Assembly (NCBI RefSeq): GCF_042944905.1
Contig: NZ_CP168496.1
Span: 1,364,001-1,428,000, forward strand
Direction of reading: 5' to 3'
DNA length: 64,000 bases
Source: Psychrobacillus sp042944905
GTDB taxonomy: Bacteria > Bacillota > Bacilli > Bacillales_A > Planococcaceae
The position numbers were made by a program, and so were the translations under genes. This document shows positions 1 through 7,222 of this stretch, in pieces. Below the pieces are notes generated by a model. The model ran no database searches and was not told where the DNA came from. It saw only the letters and a list, made by a program, of their open reading frames with translations. Position 1 is the first letter of the stretch; the number at the start of each line of letters is the position of its first letter.

Positions 1-306
1 AATCGTTGGGCATCTGAACGCAAACACCTCGGTGTTGATTTTATTGGTCAATGTTATGCGATGTGCCCGCCGTTGGTTCATTTTACAACAAACTCAACAT
101 ATTTTTTATGGGATGTCTTAACAACAGCGTTTGTTGGTAATAGTGATCTTGTAAAAGTGAAAAGAATTAATAGTATCGTGCATACAGATGGGCCGAGTCA
201 AGGGCGTACAGAAGAAAAAGACAATGGTCGCCCAGTAAATGTGGTTTATGATGTAAATTCTAATGCTTTCTTCGATTATATTACTGAATTATCTAAAAAA
301 GCTTAA
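1..306 (+). CDS. Nucleoside hydrolase, C-terminal part (cut by window start)
   Basis: The reading frame is open from base 1, so the ATG at 61 is internal and the gene begins outside the window. About 101 residues are visible. The pattern YFLWDVLTTAF, then TDGPSQGRT and RPVNVVYDV, ending FFDYITEL, is the C-terminal part of inosine/uridine-preferring nucleoside hydrolases, which split ribonucleosides into base and ribose in the cytoplasm; the histidine of HFTTNSTYFLWD falls in the substrate-pocket region of that family. A nucleoside permease follows 250 bases downstream on the same strand, which fits a nucleoside salvage pair. The family call is firm; substrate preference cannot be read from this fragment. 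Confidence 0.85.
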   Translation, partial: NRWASERKHLGVDFIGQCYAMCPPLVHFTTNSTYFLWDVLTTAFVGNSDLVKVKRINSIVHTDGPSQGRTEEKDNGRPVNVVYDVNSNAFFDYITELSKKA

Positions 307-328
307 AGAACATTCGTGTTTGTGAACC

Positions 329-377
329 ATTGATCGTAATACATTTAGAGAGTAGTTCTTAATGTATTGCGATCAAT
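329..377. terminator. Long inverted repeat after nucleoside hydrolase gene, possible terminator
   Basis: Arms 329-345 and 361-377 are 17 bases each with one G/T-compatible mismatch and a 15-base loop. It lies 23 bases past the stop codon at 306. A T-rich stretch follows only after about 12 bases, so it is a weak intrinsic terminator or an RNA-stabilising or operator-like palindrome. Confidence 0.5.
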
Positions 378-506
378 ATAAATGATAGTATTTTTTTAGG
401 AAAAATTATAGTGTTAGTGAGTCAAGTACCAATATTATAAATATAGTTTGCAGAATATTTAGATAATTAATATGTGACTCTAATTTAATATTAAGATTTT
501 TAAAAA

Positions 507-521
507 AGGGTTCAGAAAATT
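507..521 (+). promoter_or_regulatory. Possible CodY box upstream of the nucleoside permease gene
   Basis: The 15-mer ending TTCAGAAAATT matches 12 of 15 positions of the CodY consensus AATTTTCWGAAAATT. It lies 36 bases upstream of the permease start. With three mismatches it may be chance in AT-rich DNA; codY itself is in this window at 59384. Confidence 0.3.
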
Positions 522-556
522 TTGTTTCATCACAAAAAGCATTGTTGGAGGAAAAA

Positions 557-1813
557 ATGACTATAAAATCACGACTTAAAATTATGATGTCTCTTCAGTT
601 TTTTATTTGGGGATGTTGGCTTGTTACACTTGGCTCATATATGTTCAATACTTTGCATTTTTCCGGCACACAAGTTGGAGGTGTTTATAGCACAATAGGG
701 CTTGCTTCTCTTCTAATGCCAAGTCTTGTAGGTATTATTGCAGATCGTTGGATAAAGGCAAATAGATTATATGGAATTTGCCATTTCCTTGGAGCGATTT
801 TCTTATTTTCAGCTGCAGGGATTTCGGAACCTAATCTTATGTTTTGGGCAATGCTTTTTAACGCAATGGTTTACATGCCGACGATTTCTTTATCTTATAC
901 GATTTCATATTTTTGCTTAGAAAAAGTAGGGCTTGATACAACGAAAGACTTCCCTTCTGTTCGTGTTTTTGGAACAATTAGTTTTATTCTTGCGATGTGG
1001 GTAATTAGTCTTGGTGGACTTGAGTTAAGCAATATCCAGCTTTACATGGCTGCAGGGGCCTCCTTCTTACTTGCACTTTATTCATTTACACTGCCAGATA
1101 ATCCAACATCAAATGTCAAAAAGGATAAGTCGTTAGTAAGTCTTTTAGGTCTAGATGCTTTCGTATTATTTAAGCAAAAGAGAATGGCTATCTTTTTCAT
1201 TTTTGCTATGCTGTTAGGTGCTGCGTTGCAAATTAACCTTGTATTTGCTGATCCGTTTTTACATGATTTTGCGTCAATCGCTAACTATAAAGATAGTCTT
1301 GTTGTTAAATATCCAGCCATTTTATTATCAATGGGACAAATTGCTGAAGTGTTCTTTATTCTTGCCATTCCTTTTTTCTTACGTAAATTTGGGATTAAGA
1401 CGGTAATGTTGTTGAGTATGGTGGCGTGGACATTACGCTTTATTCTTTTCGCCTATGGCAATCCTTCTAATGTAGGTGTCATCTTATTGCTATTATCAAT
1501 GATTGTATATGGTGCTGCATTTGACTTCTTTAATATTTCCGGATCCATTTTTGTTGAAAAGGAAGTAGATCGTCGAATTCGTGGAAGTGCACAAGGCTTA
1601 TTCATGACAATGGTCAACGGAATCGGTACCTATGTAGGCGCTGTTCTTAGTGGGAAATTGGTGGATTATTTTACAATTAACGGAGTGAAGGATTGGCAAA
1701 GTATCTGGTTAGTTTTTGCAGTATACACATTCATCCTTGCAATCGTTTTTGCTGTAAGTTTTAAATACAAGAATGACCGTGATGCAATTCAGAATGTAAA
1801 TAATGTTGCTTAA
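557..1813 (+). CDS. Nucleoside permease, NupG/XapB-like MFS transporter
   Basis: A 418-residue, very hydrophobic protein with about 12 predicted membrane segments. The N-terminal MSLQFFIWGCWLVTLGSYM and the C-terminal RRIRGSAQGLFMTMVNGIGTYVGA stretch are typical of the nucleoside:H+ symporter (NupG/XapB) branch of the major facilitator superfamily. The start is taken as ATG 557 because GGAGG at 547-551 lies five bases ahead; an in-frame TTG at 542 lies upstream of this ribosome binding site. The nucleoside hydrolase gene just upstream supports a role in importing nucleosides that are then hydrolysed. The exact substrate range is not visible in the sequence. Confidence 0.85.
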   Translation: MTIKSRLKIMMSLQFFIWGCWLVTLGSYMFNTLHFSGTQVGGVYSTIGLASLLMPSLVGIIADRWIKANRLYGICHFLGAIFLFSAAGISEPNLMFWAMLFNAMVYMPTISLSYTISYFCLEKVGLDTTKDFPSVRVFGTISFILAMWVISLGGLELSNIQLYMAAGASFLLALYSFTLPDNPTSNVKKDKSLVSLLGLDAFVLFKQKRMAIFFIFAMLLGAALQINLVFADPFLHDFASIANYKDSLVVKYPAILLSMGQIAEVFFILAIPFFLRKFGIKTVMLLSMVAWTLRFILFAYGNPSNVGVILLLLSMIVYGAAFDFFNISGSIFVEKEVDRRIRGSAQGLFMTMVNGIGTYVGAVLSGKLVDYFTINGVKDWQSIWLVFAVYTFILAIVFAVSFKYKNDRDAIQNVNNVA

Positions 1814-1968
1814 TAGATATTCATTATCATTTTTGTTTCTGCTTTGAAACGATATTTGGTTTGGAATGTAATAAAAAATATTAGTAAAAATTGCATAAGA
1901 AACACAACCATTATTAAGCACTTAGTCAGTATTTTTATATAAGTATCAACCTCATTTTGACTAGTTAC

Positions 1969-2000
1969 GGTGAGCCGGACCATAAGTAAGTGCGGTTTAT
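1969..2000. repeat. Short dispersed repeat, copy 1 (ACCATAAGTAAG type)
   Basis: The stretch containing CCGGACCATAAGTAAGTGCGG followed by TTT recurs with changes at 4846-4873 (same 12-mer ACCATAAGTAAG, then GGTTT) and in inverted, shortened form at 5984-6004. The flank GACTAGTTACGG (1959-1970) is also found next to the third copy. Probably remnants of a small mobile repeat. Confidence 0.5.
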
Positions 2001-2005
2001 AAAAC

Positions 2006-2040
2006 AAGCCGTTCAGTTTAAAAGCTGAACGGCTTATTTA
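2006..2040. terminator. Intrinsic terminator between the permease and nitroreductase genes
   Basis: An 11-bp perfect stem (2006-2016 with 2025-2035), extendable by three further pairs, lies between two convergent genes. Downstream bases are T/A rich on both strands, so it may serve both. Confidence 0.75.
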
Positions 2041-2066
2041 TACTTAGAATTATTTATTTATTGAGA

Positions 2067-2630
2067 TTATTTGAAAGAACCTTCAAATAAAATTTCTTCT
2101 AATGGGCGATGACCTGATGGTGTTTCGCGTTGTTGTAATTCGGGAGAAAGCATTTCTTTTTCACCTTTGTAACCGATCGCGATTGCTAATTGTACATCGA
2201 AGTTTTCAGGAATATTTAATGCTTCCTTCGCCACATCTTTGTAAATACCGCCCATTGGATGAGTGATTAAGCCTTCTTTAGCTGCTTGTAACGACAGGAA
2301 TCCCCAAGCTGCGCCAGCATCAAATTCATTTGATCCTTTAGTATTATCAGAAACTAGTACTACTAATACAGGTGCATTTTTAGCCCATACTAAGTTTCCT
2401 TCCATTAAGATTGGATGGAATTTTTCAAGGTCAGCTTCTGTTCTAGCAACGATGAAGCGCCAAGGTTGGTTATTACCTGAAGAAGGAGCCCAACGAGCTG
2501 CTTCGAAAAGTCGATTTAATACGTCGTCAGCTACTGGTTTGTCTGCATAAGCCCGTGGAGACCAACGATTTAAAAATAAGTCTTCAATTTCGTGTTCAGC
2601 TGTACGGAAATCTTTTGCTTGGAATACCAT
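2067..2630 (-). CDS. Nitroreductase family protein
   Basis: A 187-residue flavoprotein of the nitroreductase superfamily, likely an FMN-dependent NAD(P)H oxidoreductase of the cytoplasm. Visible hallmarks are the FMN phosphate-binding motif RWSPRAY near residues 22-28, PSSGNNQPWRF near 49-59, a central AGAAWGFLSLQAA helix and a C-terminal GHRPLEE. The ATG is preceded on the minus strand by a good AGGAGG. It is a single-gene unit flanked by a convergent terminator; upstream lies an 8-bp inverted repeat (2661-2688) that could bind a regulator. The physiological substrate is unknown; nitro compounds, quinones or thiol-stress products are all possible for this family. Confidence 0.88.
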   Translation of the reverse strand: MVFQAKDFRTAEHEIEDLFLNRWSPRAYADKPVADDVLNRLFEAARWAPSSGNNQPWRFIVARTEADLEKFHPILMEGNLVWAKNAPVLVVLVSDNTKGSNEFDAGAAWGFLSLQAAKEGLITHPMGGIYKDVAKEALNIPENFDVQLAIAIGYKGEKEMLSPELQQRETPSGHRPLEEILFEGSFK

Positions 2631-2660
2631 AATAAAATCCTCCTAGTTGTATCAAATTAC

Positions 2661-2688
2661 CTTGTTTATTTTAAATTATTTAAACAAG
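2661..2688. promoter_or_regulatory. Inverted repeat in the nitroreductase upstream region, possible operator
   Basis: CTTGTTTA at 2661-2668 and TAAACAAG at 2681-2688 are perfect arms spaced by 12 bases, 31 to 58 bases ahead of the nitroreductase start. Such dyads are typical for MarR/HxlR-type repressors that often control nitroreductases. No regulator gene is adjacent, so the assignment is inference. Confidence 0.4.
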
Positions 2689-2928
2689 TTTGCAAGTAAC
2701 TCGACTTACGAAAAGTAACCGTTAATTTAATCGTAAGAGAGGTTAGGGAATTTACTCAAATTCAAATTGAAAATAAATAACTTCCGTATTAATTGAAACT
2801 AAATACTTTTCTTGTCAGCATTTATACTAATGCACCAGCTATTATATTTTTCGAATTAAATATTACATAAACTGTATGCAAATATGATAGAACACCAAAA
2901 GCACTCAAATTGATTTTCGCTTCGAAAA

Positions 2929-2955
2929 AAAGATAGCATTCTTAATGCTATCTTT
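2929..2955 (-). terminator. Terminator-like hairpin reading toward the nitroreductase gene
   Basis: A 12-bp perfect stem (2929-2940 with 2944-2955) with a 3-base loop. On the minus strand it is followed by a run of seven T, so it has the form of an intrinsic terminator, yet no minus-strand gene lies upstream. It may be the end of a lost gene or a leader attenuator for the nitroreductase transcript. Confidence 0.5.
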
Positions 2956-3110
2956 AAGAAATAATACCGTAGTTACAGCGGTAACTAGTAACTTCACTAT
3001 AAATAGATACATTTTTCTACTAATTTTCTTTTAACCCATTGTATAGGATTATTGTTAAGTGTTTATTATTATGTAAATACGTTTTTGTTGAAGATTCATT
3101 TAATATACCT

Positions 3111-3165
3111 GTGTCACGAACAACTCAGACGCAATTCAGAATAGTGTCTGAGTTGTGCCTGACAC
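3111..3165. repeat. Imperfect palindrome (GTGTCA...TGACAC)
   Basis: Twenty-base arms 3111-3130 and 3146-3165 pair with two mismatches around a 15-base loop that contains CAGAATAGT. The loop resembles that of the repeat at 3223-3283 (CTGAATAGTG), which links the two as members of one palindromic repeat family. The REP-like nature is inference. Confidence 0.6.
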
Positions 3166-3222
3166 AGTGGACACCACTAACGCATATAAACACGCAACAT
3201 CTCCTTTGTACGATATCTGTAT

Positions 3223-3283
3223 AGTGAATGGTAACAGGTATTTATTGAATTCTGAATAGTGTAAGAACCTGGTGCCATTCACT
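3223..3283. repeat. AACCTGG-family palindromic repeat, copy 1
   Basis: AGTGAATGG at 3223-3231 begins an imperfect inverted repeat with AACCTGGTGCCATTCACT at 3266-3283. The core TAGTGTAAGAACCTGGT (3257-3273) recurs exactly at 4509-4525 and its end recurs within the palindrome at 6017-6063. Confidence 0.65.
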
Positions 3284-3477
3284 CTCAATTATCTCCTTAC
3301 CATACTTTCTTTGTTCATCTAATTCTGAAGCTACCAAATCTCACCACATTCAATCACTAGTTTCCATATGAATTATAGATAGTTAACTTATATTAGAAAG
3401 AATTGAGATGAAAGGGAATTTCTATAACAATAGCGAATATTTATATTAGATAGGTTAATAGACAGGAGGAATAGTCA

Positions 3478-4431
3478 GTGGATATTGTGAAGATAGAGAC
3501 AGAATATTTCACTTTACATAGACTTGCAGAAGGGGTGTATGCAGCAATAGCAAAACCTGGCAAAGGGGCATGGAGTAATGCAGGAGTTGTCGACTTGGGA
3601 GATGAGCTACTAGTGTTTGATTCATTTAGTACGCCATCAGCCGCAAGAGAGTTAAAGAAACAAGCAGAAATGATAAGTGGGAAAAAGGTGAAATATCTTA
3701 TAAATAGCCATTATCATGGAGACCATGTGTTTGGAAATCAAGTATTTGAAGATGCTACGATAATTTCTACTTCTTTAACTAATAAGTGGTTTAGAGAACA
3801 AAATACTATTCATGATCTGCAGAAGGAAATAGAGGAAACGAAGCGATATTTACATAATTTGAGAAATCAGATAGAAAAAGCAGTAGATATAATAACAAAG
3901 ATCAGTCTATTAAATCAATATGAAGAAATGTGCAAAGTGTTAGAGGAGCTGCCTCATTTGAAAACAGTATTGCCTTCCGTTATCTTTGAAAAATCTTTGG
4001 TTATACACGGCTCGAAACGTACTGTAGAGCTCCACTGCTTAGGGGGAGGGCACTCACCAAGTGATACCTTTTTGTACTTACCCGACGACAAGATAGCATT
4101 CATGGGGGATATCATTACAGAAGACCTTCACTTGCCAATTTATAATCCAAAAGAATTTTTGATTATTCTAGAAAACGTAATACAAATGGATGTGGAAACA
4201 ATTGTCCCGGGACATGGGAAAGTAGGGACATTAGCGTTGAGTGATACATTAATGAATTATTTATCATTATTAATTAAAAAGGTAAGGGATGCGCTACAAA
4301 ATAATATGTCTTTGAGTGATTTCATCTCTGATTTTATCATGCCTATTGAATATGCAAACTGGAAAGGTGTAAATGGAATCACCCGTAACCTTACAACTGT
4401 ATATAACTTCTATGCAGGAAAGCATGAATAG
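3478..4431 (+). CDS. MBL-fold metallo-hydrolase
   Basis: A 317-residue cytoplasmic metallo-beta-lactamase-fold protein. The dinuclear metal site is complete: H78-Y-H80-G-D82-H83, H192 in GGGHSPSD, D211 in FMGD and H246 in VPGHG. Between strands there is a helical insertion (about residues 105-165) and the LPSVIFEKSL segment, a layout seen in MBL proteins related to quinoprotein-relay/SoxH-like hydrolases. The GTG start at 3478 is preceded by AGGAGG (3464-3469) with an 8-base gap. No membrane or signal segment is seen. Substrate is unknown; the following DNA carries the first codons of a broken alpha/beta-hydrolase with its own ribosome binding site, so the two may once have been an operon. 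Confidence 0.85.
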   Translation: MDIVKIETEYFTLHRLAEGVYAAIAKPGKGAWSNAGVVDLGDELLVFDSFSTPSAARELKKQAEMISGKKVKYLINSHYHGDHVFGNQVFEDATIISTSLTNKWFREQNTIHDLQKEIEETKRYLHNLRNQIEKAVDIITKISLLNQYEEMCKVLEELPHLKTVLPSVIFEKSLVIHGSKRTVELHCLGGGHSPSDTFLYLPDDKIAFMGDIITEDLHLPIYNPKEFLIILENVIQMDVETIVPGHGKVGTLALSDTLMNYLSLLIKKVRDALQNNMSLSDFISDFIMPIEYANWKGVNGITRNLTTVYNFYAGKHE

Positions 4432-4442
4432 GAGGGAGTTTT

Positions 4443-4511
4443 TTGCAAAATTATATGACAATAATGGATGGAAGCACAGTGAATTACTACGAATATGGCG
4501 ATAAAAACTAG
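4443..4511 (+). pseudogene. Stub of an alpha/beta-hydrolase gene, cut at a repeat
   Basis: A GGAGGG site at 4431-4436 is followed by TTG 4443 and 22 codons that read TIMDGSTVNYYEYGD, the usual N-terminal strand of alpha/beta-fold hydrolases just before the oxyanion-loop HG motif. The frame then hits TAG at 4509-4511, exactly where a copy of the AACCTGG repeat begins (4509). No continuation with the catalytic domain is found nearby. The family call rests on a short stretch. Confidence 0.4.
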
Positions 4512-4530
4512 TGTAAGAACCTGGTACCTT
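4509..4530. repeat. AACCTGG-family repeat, copy 2 (half element)
   Basis: TAGTGTAAGAACCTGGT (4509-4525) is identical to 3257-3273 and continues ACC as in the palindrome at 6017-6063. Only one arm is present. It starts at the point where the alpha/beta-hydrolase stub loses its frame. Confidence 0.6.
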
Positions 4531-4752
4531 TCATTAAAAAAGAAATTTATACAAATAGGAACGAAAAATTGAACAAAATTGCAATTTTAACTTTAGGAAA
4601 AAAAGATGACCCAACAAAAGAATTAAATTGGTTGCAGAAGGTGTAAGGATAATGTTGAATGTGGAAACACCGTATACTTTAATAGTATGGAAAAGATTTG
4701 ATGAACATTTAAAAACCTACCACAACTTTGAATAGTGAAAAGATTAGAAAAA

Positions 4753-4782
4753 ACCACTTCACCAATACAAAGTGGTCTTTTT
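4753..4782 (+). terminator. Intrinsic terminator
   Basis: A 7-bp stem (4753-4759 with 4770-4776) with a 10-base loop is followed by CTTTTT. It would end any transcript from the MBL gene and the debris behind it. Confidence 0.65.
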
Positions 4783-4845
4783 AGATTAAATTGGTATATA
4801 AAACTTTTTGCTCATAACTTACTATGTTCTTTGGTGATATTCGCT

Positions 4846-4873
4846 AAACCGTACCATAAGTAAGGGTGGTTTT
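4846..4873. repeat. Short dispersed repeat, copy 2 (ACCATAAGTAAG type)
   Basis: It carries the same ACCATAAGTAAG 12-mer followed by GGTTT as at 1969-2000, with a preceding AAACCGT in place of GAGCCGG. Confidence 0.5.
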
Positions 4874-4992
4874 CTAAAGCGAAAAGATACTATAATCTAT
4901 ATAAAATCGTAGTTATGCTGTTGTGTTTGATTAATTCAAACAAAAACAGCATTTTGCTAATTTACATGTGATTTATTTTATATTGAAAAAAT

Positions 4993-5024
4993 AAAGGCAG
5001 AAATCGAGTGAGATTTCTGCCTTT
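4993..5024. terminator. Perfect 13-bp hairpin terminator
   Basis: Arms 4993-5005 and 5012-5024 are perfectly complementary with a 6-base loop and a short TTT/AAA border on either side, so it could end transcription in either direction. It lies 150 bases ahead of the methyltransferase gene. Confidence 0.65.
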
Positions 5025-5178
5025 TAATATATTATTTTTTATGGAATATAATAAAGAAGACATGCCTCTATCTACATCCTAACAAAAATTGAATTATAAG
5101 TCTATTAATAATTTTATTGCCATGAGATAATTAATTTGCGCAAATACTTCATAACGTTATGATGAATTGAAGGGTAAA

Positions 5179-5916
5179 ATGAAACAGAATATATATGATA
5201 ACAATAAATTTTTTCAGCAATATCAAGCAATACGAGTACGAGAAAATAATTATAATAATTTACTTGAGCAACCAAACTTTTTTACACTAATTCCAAGCCT
5301 TAAAGATAAAGTAGTATTAGATATTGGCTGTGGAATGGGAGATTTTGCAGCATATTGTATTAGCCAAGGTGCAAAACATGTAACAGGAATTGATATTTCT
5401 TTTAATATGATTGGTAATGCAAAAGAACGTTATATTCATGAGTGTCTAACTTTTGAACAGGTTGCATTTGAGGATATGACTGTGCCTAATGGATCAATTG
5501 ATTTTGTTAGTAGTTCACTAGCTTTTCATTATATTGCAGATTTTCAGTTACTTATAAAGAAGATTAGTACGGCATTATGCGAAGAAGGTATTTTACTATT
5601 TTCTATAAATCATCCGATTGTAGCAGCAAATAAGGGAAAAGAAAGTTGGGTTACAGATCAAGAAGGGAATCTTCTTCATTATGCAGTGGACAATTATCAG
5701 GATGAAGGCTTACGTACCCAAAATTGGTTAGTTGATAATGTTATGATGTATCACCGTACGATGTCTACTATCCTAAATACTCTTATTGAAAGTGGTTTAC
5801 AAATCGAAAAAATTATTGAGCCAATACCAACGAACGAAGCAGTGTGTAATTTACCTAGTCTTAATAAGGAATTTCGTCGCCCGTCATTTTTAATTGTAAG
5901 AGCGAAAAAGGTATAA
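5179..5916 (+). CDS. Class I SAM-dependent methyltransferase
   Basis: A 245-residue Rossmann-fold methyltransferase. Motif I is VVLDIGCGMGDF (about residues 45-56), motif II follows as VTGIDIS, and the SSSLAFHYI/ADFQLLIKKI region and LFSINHP fill the positions of motifs post-I to III in UbiE/BioC-like enzymes. ATG 5179 is preferred over the in-frame TTG at 5167 because AAGGG lies at 5170-5174. The protein is cytoplasmic; the methyl acceptor cannot be deduced. It stands alone between two repeat-rich gaps, so context gives no pathway. The AT-rich coding sequence suits the accessory nature of this region. Confidence 0.82.
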   Translation: MKQNIYDNNKFFQQYQAIRVRENNYNNLLEQPNFFTLIPSLKDKVVLDIGCGMGDFAAYCISQGAKHVTGIDISFNMIGNAKERYIHECLTFEQVAFEDMTVPNGSIDFVSSSLAFHYIADFQLLIKKISTALCEEGILLFSINHPIVAANKGKESWVTDQEGNLLHYAVDNYQDEGLRTQNWLVDNVMMYHRTMSTILNTLIESGLQIEKIIEPIPTNEAVCNLPSLNKEFRRPSFLIVRAKKV

Positions 5917-5983
5917 GTTTGGATTTTAAAAACTAAAGATTTTATTGAAAGTTTATTTAAGCGTAGTATTGTAAAATGAAAAA

Positions 5984-6016
5984 CCGCACTTAGACTAGTT
6001 ACGGAAACTAGTATGA
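5984..6016. repeat. Short dispersed repeat, copy 3 (inverted, shortened) with ACTAGTT dyad
   Basis: AAACCGCACTTA is the reverse complement of the end of copy 1 at 1969-2000, and it runs directly into GACTAGTTACGG, the flank of copy 1, followed by AAACTAGT, which forms a small dyad. The AACCTGG palindrome begins just after it. Confidence 0.45.
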
Positions 6017-6063
6017 GGTACCAGGTTCTAAAACAACTCTGAATTGTTTTAGAACCTGGTACC
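6017..6063. repeat. Perfect 20-bp palindrome, AACCTGG family, copy 3
   Basis: Arms 6017-6036 and 6044-6063 are perfectly complementary, separated by CTCTGAA. The right arm ends AGAACCTGGTACC, the same core as at 3223-3283 and 4509-4530, and the loop resembles the CTGAAT loops of the other copies. It lies between the methyltransferase gene and a truncated gene start on the minus strand. It may also act as a terminator, but no T run follows. Confidence 0.75.
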
Positions 6064-6203
6064 AAAAATAAACACGTTAAGGCATGAATAACCTGTAATT
6101 TTATTAATATGGGCTTTCGAAGATGGTAAGCCACATTTAAATCAGAAAAACCTTGTTTTCTTTCTTTTGGTAATTGTGCAAAGTAGTCTTCTGGCGTAAT
6201 CAT
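6064..6203 (-). pseudogene. Stub of a DUF1801/YdhG-like gene, cut at a repeat
   Basis: On the minus strand ATG 6203 opens a frame starting MITPEDYFAQLPKERK, which resembles the first helix of DUF1801 (YdhG/YdeI-type) small proteins. The similarity stops after about 31 residues, and the frame then runs into the 6017-6063 palindrome with no sign of the rest of the domain. The ribosome binding site is weak. The call rests on one short stretch and is tentative. Confidence 0.35.
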
Positions 6204-6522
6204 AGAGGTGACACGTTTCTCTCTTTATTTTGGTTTGGTTACCATTATTTTAACAAAAGAAGAGGTGTCTTTCTTTATGTGCAAACGAATTTTTTAGAAA
6301 AAGTCAAATATATATAAGACCACATAGGACTAGTTATACCGAAGGTTCATAGTAGAAATTAAACTTCGAAAGTTGAGTTATAACAATCTCTTTAAAAATA
6401 AGGATAAATTGAAGACTACTGAAAGTCTTTGACTGACATAAATATTTAAGACAGAAAATTTTTATAACTGGTTGAGTTTAGTATTGACTTACATTTTTTA
6501 ATAAAGAGGTGGAAATGGAGCA

Positions 6523-7157
6523 ATGGCTTTTTTAAAACTTAGAAATGGAAATTACGTTTTTCTCACTCATGAGAAACAAAAAAATATAGATTCATTTATT
6601 TTTGAAGAAAATAAAGACTATCCATTAATTTCTTTTAGTCATCACACATCAAAATTACAAAATAAGTTAAGAACAGAATATTTAAATGACATATATTCAG
6701 AATCCATTAATAAAATTAGTGAAAGAGAAGACTATTGGAGCGTTATTGAATTGGAAGGAGAAGAAGCACAAGAAAATGTGACAGATCTCATCATTGATTA
6801 TTGTGCGGAGTATCCAAACATGAGGGTGGACAAAGTTAAGATAAATGAATCAATATTTGAAACAATATATCGAAATATGGCTACCTTCGATGATTATTAT
6901 TATCCATTAGGAAAGCTAATAAGATTAACTACGGTACATATTGATTTGAAAGGGGACACTTTTTTCGATTTTCTAAAACGGAAAAAAAATATGTCACTAC
7001 AATGGATATATTTATTAACGATATTGAAAAAATAGAGGGAGTACCTAGAGATTTCATTATTTCATTAAAAAATCTTCAAATTAGGTTTGTTAATGGGCAT
7101 ATAAATTTACAAATGATAGATTTTGGAGACGATTCTACAGATACTAGGCCGGGATAA
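6523..7157 (+). pseudogene. Unknown island gene, broken or slipping at an A8 run
   Basis: From ATG 6523 the frame codes for 170 residues and stops at 7035, but at the A8 run 6982-6989 the coding pattern moves to another frame and continues as KYVTTMDIFINDIEKIEG to a stop at 7155-7157. One extra A would give a single 211-residue protein. The sequence is acidic and soluble, with a WSVIELEGEEAQENV stretch, and I do not recognise a family. It lies just upstream of a promoter-like sequence and the zinc-finger/TPR gene. It may be a real pseudogene, a slippage-dependent gene, or a base-call error in a homopolymer. Confidence 0.6.
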
Positions 7158-7222
7158 TTTCCGATTATATTTAATTTATTTCTAAGTATCGATAGGGGTT
7201 AATACCTGGTAGGAAATTTTCT

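Larger units (their letters stand above)
2631..3477. other. 847-base non-coding stretch with palindromic repeats
   Basis: No convincing coding sequence is seen. The stretch holds the nitroreductase upstream dyad, a minus-strand terminator-like hairpin (2929-2955), a small dyad TAGTTAC/GTAACTA (2970-2987), the imperfect palindrome at 3111-3165 and a member of the AACCTGG repeat family at 3223-3283. The AT-rich end leads into the ribosome binding site of the next gene. Confidence 0.7.
4432..5178. other. 747-base stretch with gene debris and terminators
   Basis: Besides the hydrolase stub and repeat, a 27-codon open stretch (4652-4735, ending FDEHLKTYHNFE) may be the tail of a lost gene; it is too short to classify. 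Three hairpins follow: 4753-4782 with a T run, a weaker one at 4917-4956, and a perfect 13-bp one at 4993-5024. A second copy of the ACCATAAGTAAG repeat is at 4846-4873. Confidence 0.6.
5917..6522. other. 606-base gap with repeats and one gene stub
   Basis: Apart from the two repeats and the minus-strand stub listed separately, the rest (6204-6522) is AT-rich and shows no coding pattern. A weak GAGGTGG ribosome binding site at 6505-6511 serves the next gene. Confidence 0.6.

Noticed and set aside
61..306. ATG 61 as start of a complete 81-residue protein
   Set aside because: The frame is open to base 1 and upstream residues also fit the nucleoside hydrolase family, so the gene is simply cut by the window.
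5751..6203. 150-codon minus-strand ORF as an intact gene
   Set aside because: Only its first 31 residues look like protein; the rest is antisense to the methyltransferase end and runs through a palindrome. Listed only as a stub.
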